A DNA stretch of 8,045 nucleotides, taken from assembly GCA_021779435.1 (NCBI GenBank), contig JAJYAR010000098.1:1-8045 (forward strand). Reading direction: 5' to 3'. The stretch comes from a bacterium. GTDB lineage: Bacteria; Verrucomicrobiota; Verrucomicrobiae; JAJYAR01. Of the stretch, positions 6,206 through 8,045 are shown piece after piece; position 1 is the first letter of the stretch; the number at the start of each line of letters is the position of its first letter. The notes beneath the pieces were generated by a model. That model was not told the origin of the DNA. It saw only the letters and a list, made by a program, of their open reading frames with translations, and made no database searches. Both the position numbers and the translations under genes were made by a program.

Positions 6206-6223
6206 CCGAAAGGAGACGCGGTC

Positions 6224-6667
6224 ATGGAAGACAATCTGCTGATCCCGCTGCCTGGATTTGAACTACCGGAAGACTATCCGTGGAGGACCGGTTTCGTGGC
6301 GTTGGTGAACGAACAGCTGAGGCGTCTTCGTGCGACGGGTTGTTTCGTTCCTCCGCGCTTCTTCGGCTACTATTTTCAGGGGCACATGCCCATTGGCGTG
6401 AGCGGAAGCTGGACCGTCTCCCTCGAGGCGACGCAGCCGGTCTCGCTGTTACCCGGCATCCTCGACCAGCTCACGCACGGCCAGTACAGCATCACGAGCA
6501 CGGGGCGGAGTGCGGTGCCGGACTACGTCTTGGTGCACGACCGGCTCAGCGGGGAGTGCTGGTTGTGGAGCTTCACGGACGGCATTCAATTTGTGGAGGC
6601 TGTCGAGCCGACCAACGAGGACGGCGGCTGGAACGACGCCGAGCAGTCGAAACTTTTGGGGCCATAG
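6224..6667 (+). CDS. Cytoplasmic protein of unknown family, 147 residues
   Basis: I do not recognise this protein. It starts at an ATG preceded by AAAGGAG (6209-6215) with an 8-base gap, the clearest Shine-Dalgarno site on this side of the window, which supports expression. No signal peptide or membrane segment is visible, so it is probably cytoplasmic. The N-terminus (IPLPGFELPEDYPW) is followed by a likely amphipathic helix (GFVALVNEQLRRLRATG), a Phe/Tyr-rich strand (PRFFGYYFQGH) and alternating strand-like stretches (GSWTVSLEA, QYSITSTG, PDYVLVHD, ECWLWSFTDGIQFVEAVEP). It ends in a polar, acidic tail. The overall look is a small alpha+beta fold with no conserved catalytic motif that I can name. 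Its codon use is somewhat less GC-biased than the neighbours. It stands alone, divergent from sufE, with no partner gene after it; a GC hairpin follows 23 bp downstream. Confidence 0.85.
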   Translation: MEDNLLIPLPGFELPEDYPWRTGFVALVNEQLRRLRATGCFVPPRFFGYYFQGHMPIGVSGSWTVSLEATQPVSLLPGILDQLTHGQYSITSTGRSAVPDYVLVHDRLSGECWLWSFTDGIQFVEAVEPTNEDGGWNDAEQSKLLGP

Positions 6668-6689
6668 CATGTGTTGTTGACGAGGATGT

Positions 6690-6718
6690 CCCGCGCGGAG
6701 CCGAGCGCCCCGCGCGGG
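6690..6718 (+). terminator. GC-rich hairpin after the 147-residue gene, possible terminator
   Basis: CCCGCGCGG (6690-6698) and CCGCGCGGG (6710-6718) form a perfect 9-bp stem with an 11-nt loop, starting 23 bases after the stop. No T run follows on either strand, so if it ends transcription it is not a standard intrinsic terminator. It may instead protect the mRNA 3' end. Confidence 0.4.
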
Positions 6719-6731
6719 CATCGCTTCGCTC

Positions 6732-6887
6732 GTGACCGCGGAGGACGATCCCACGAGAACGCTGAGGCCCAAGTCCCGCACCATCCTCTGGTGTGCGACC
6801 CGGCGGACCGAATCAGAGATCGATCGCCTGGATTCCGAAATCAGACTGGCCACAGAGAGCACGGAGCTCCGACACAGAGTCCACTGA
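6732..6887 (+). CDS. Doubtful 51-residue ORF with coiled-coil-like C-terminus
   Basis: A GTG-started frame reads VTAEDDPTRTLRPKSRTIL, then WCATRRTESEIDRLDSEI and an end with many Glu/Arg. The final 25 residues have a heptad-like spacing of Ile and Leu (SEIDRLDSEIRLATESTELR), as in a short helix or coiled coil. About three quarters of third codon positions are G or C, lower than in neighbouring genes, and no Shine-Dalgarno site precedes the GTG. It could be a small gene, a remnant, or chance. The rest of the interval 6668-6962 shows nothing else that I can call; a 5-bp stem at 6924-6939 lies just after recQ but has no T run. Confidence 0.2.
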   Translation: MTAEDDPTRTLRPKSRTILWCATRRTESEIDRLDSEIRLATESTELRHRVH

Positions 6888-6962
6888 GAATACCTTGATC
6901 GGCGGTAGCCCAATCTCGGGGTTCGCACTGTTTCGTGCGGTGAGAGTTGTCGCGCCGGGGCG

Positions 6963-8045
6963 CTATTCGAAGGCTATCCGCGAGTTCGTCTTCAGGTACC
7001 CGGCGATTTCAGAGGCGAAGGCTTCGCCAAATTCGGCGCGCTTCTTGTCGCCCATTCCTGGAATGCCCTCCATCTCCGCCACGCTCGTTGGATAATATCG
7101 TGCCATCGCGCGCAGCGTCGTGTCGCCGAAGACGATGTAGGCCGGCACGTGGCGCTCGTCGGCAACCCGTTTCCGCAGGGCGCGGAGGCGGTCGAACAGG
7201 ATCTCGTCGCAGGCGATCTCGCCCTCGCGCCGGGTCACGCGCTTCGCCTTCGGCATCACCATCGGCTTCGTCAACGTGATCGGTGTCCTCGCCTTCAGGA
7301 CGGCCATGCCCTCCTGCGTGATGTCCAGCGTCGCATATTCGCCATCGGCGACGGTCACGTAGCCGAGTCTCATGAGTTCGCGGCCGACAGCAGTCCATTG
7401 CGGCCTGGAAAGCTCTCCGCCGATCCCGTACGTGGTGAGGCGGTCGTGGCGCCAGCGGCGGATCTTGTCGGTATCCGCACCGGTCAGCACTTCGATGACG
7501 TGGTTCATGCCAACCGTGAATCCGCTGTTCTGCAGGATCCGGTAGATGCACGAGAGAAACTTCTGGGACACGACGGTGCCGTCGTAGGTTTCGCGCGGTT
7601 CGACGCAGTTGTCGCACGCTCCGCAGTTGTTCAGCGGAAACGCCTCGCCGAAGTACGCGAGCAGCTCCGAACGCCGGCACCCGGCACTTTCGGCATACTG
7701 GACCATCTGCCGGAGCTGCGCGCGGGCGACCTTCTGCTCCGGCTCGCTGGTGATCTCGTCGATGAAGTGCGTCTGCTTGGCGATGTCCCCGCCGCTGAAG
7801 AGCAGCAGGCAATCGCCCGGCAGTCCGTCGCGCCCGGCGCGTCCGGTTTCCTGGTAGTACCCCTCGATGTTCTTTGGCAGGTCGTGGTGGATGATCCACC
7901 GCACGTTCGGCTTGTTGATGCCCATGCCGAACGCGATCGTCGCGCAGACGATCCGGGTGTCGTCCCTCAGGAAGGCTTCCTGGTTGCGAGCCCGCTCGTC
8001 GGCATCGAGCCCGGCGTGATACGGTCGCGCCGCGAAACCGCGGCC
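6963..8045 (-). CDS. recQ: ATP-dependent DNA helicase RecQ, C-terminal part (5' end outside window)
   Basis: The frame is open from the right edge to a TAG at 6965-6963 and gives the last 360 residues. RecQ is a 3'-5' superfamily 2 helicase acting in recombination and replication-fork repair. Numbering from the first in-window codon: motif V region IVCATIAFGMGINKPNVR (32-49), motif VI YYQETGRAGRDG (63-74) with its arginine finger, the zinc-binding cysteines Cys123, Cys141, Cys144 and Cys147 (CGACDNC), the RQC winged helix (about 157-250), a basic linker (PKAKRVTRREG) and an HRDC domain (about 281-352) containing IPGMGDKKRAEFG. The domain order and spacing match full-length bacterial RecQ, so the C-terminus is intact. 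The N-terminal ATPase motifs I-IV and the start lie beyond 8045. No clear terminator follows; the next 75 bases lack a hairpin with a T run. Confidence 0.96.
   Translation of the reverse strand, partial: GRGFAARPYHAGLDADERARNQEAFLRDDTRIVCATIAFGMGINKPNVRWIIHHDLPKNIEGYYQETGRAGRDGLPGDCLLLFSGGDIAKQTHFIDEITSEPEQKVARAQLRQMVQYAESAGCRRSELLAYFGEAFPLNNCGACDNCVEPRETYDGTVVSQKFLSCIYRILQNSGFTVGMNHVIEVLTGADTDKIRRWRHDRLTTYGIGGELSRPQWTAVGRELMRLGYVTVADGEYATLDITQEGMAVLKARTPITLTKPMVMPKAKRVTRREGEIACDEILFDRLRALRKRVADERHVPAYIVFGDTTLRAMARYYPTSVAEMEGIPGMGDKKRAEFGEAFASEIAGYLKTNSRIAFE

Noticed and set aside
6449..6928. 159-codon minus-strand open frame across the end of the orphan gene and the following gap
   Set aside because: Half of it is antisense to a gene with a good ribosome site, the translation is Arg/Ser-rich low-complexity, and no Shine-Dalgarno site or domain is visible.
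6924..6939. CGCAC/GTGCG hairpin just after the recQ stop
   Set aside because: Only 5 bp with a 6-nt loop and no T run on the minus strand, so not called as a recQ terminator.
7009..7899. Second minus-strand frame within recQ
   Set aside because: Out-of-frame shadow of recQ; the recQ frame contains all conserved motifs in order.
1..8045. CRISPR arrays, transposases, phage genes, toxin-antitoxin pairs, tRNA or rRNA
   Set aside because: No spaced identical repeats, no IS-type terminal repeats, no transposase or integrase motifs and no tRNA-like cloverleaf were found while reading both strands.

Overview
This is a GC-rich bacterial chromosomal window holding eight protein-coding genes or gene pieces that can be defended, plus two or three doubtful small ones. 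The combination suggests a glycan-degrading, Gram-negative-type bacterium: an exported GH106-type alpha-L-rhamnosidase, a glycine-zipper lipoprotein with Trp/Tyr-rich repeats, short intergenic regions and only occasional Shine-Dalgarno sites. The overall style resembles Verrucomicrobiota (Opitutales-like). That placement is an impression from gene style, not a phylogenetic result.

Layout, left to right. Positions 1 to about 230 carry, on the minus strand, the beginning or middle of an NHL/beta-propeller-like protein that runs off the left edge and has no convincing start codon. Next comes a large minus-strand gene for a secreted GH106-like glycoside hydrolase (stop at 214, best start at 3048). 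A 17-bp tandem duplication sits on its stop codon. Divergent from it, at 3205-3372 on the plus strand, is a 55-codon gene for a small CxxC/HxH zinc-ribbon-like protein. A 211-bp non-coding stretch with hairpin-forming repeats follows. Then come two plus-strand envelope genes 16 bp apart, probably one transcription unit: a signal-peptide protein with a Pro/Thr linker and a Tyr/Gly/His-rich tail, and the glycine-zipper lipoprotein. This unit ends in a strong intrinsic terminator at 4697-4731.

Converging on that terminator is a minus-strand pair, sufE then a TatD-family hydrolase, coupled through a GTGA stop/start overlap and followed by its own weaker hairpin terminator. Upstream of sufE, a short intergenic region with a near-perfect 16-bp palindrome separates it from a divergent plus-strand gene for a 147-residue cytoplasmic protein of unknown family. 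About 300 bp of poorly coding sequence follows, with a GC-rich hairpin and a possible 51-codon ORF. The window ends inside the minus-strand recQ gene: motifs V and VI of the helicase core, the zinc-binding region, the RQC winged helix and the HRDC domain are present, and the N-terminal half lies beyond the right edge.

The genes do not form one pathway. They are housekeeping functions (RecQ DNA repair, SufE Fe-S sulfur transfer, TatD-family nuclease) beside envelope and carbohydrate-degradation genes. I see no CRISPR array, transposase, phage module, tRNA or rRNA, and nothing that amounts to a clearly new multi-gene system. The least explained items are the small zinc-ribbon gene, the 147-residue protein with its palindromic upstream region, and the start-less propeller fragment.
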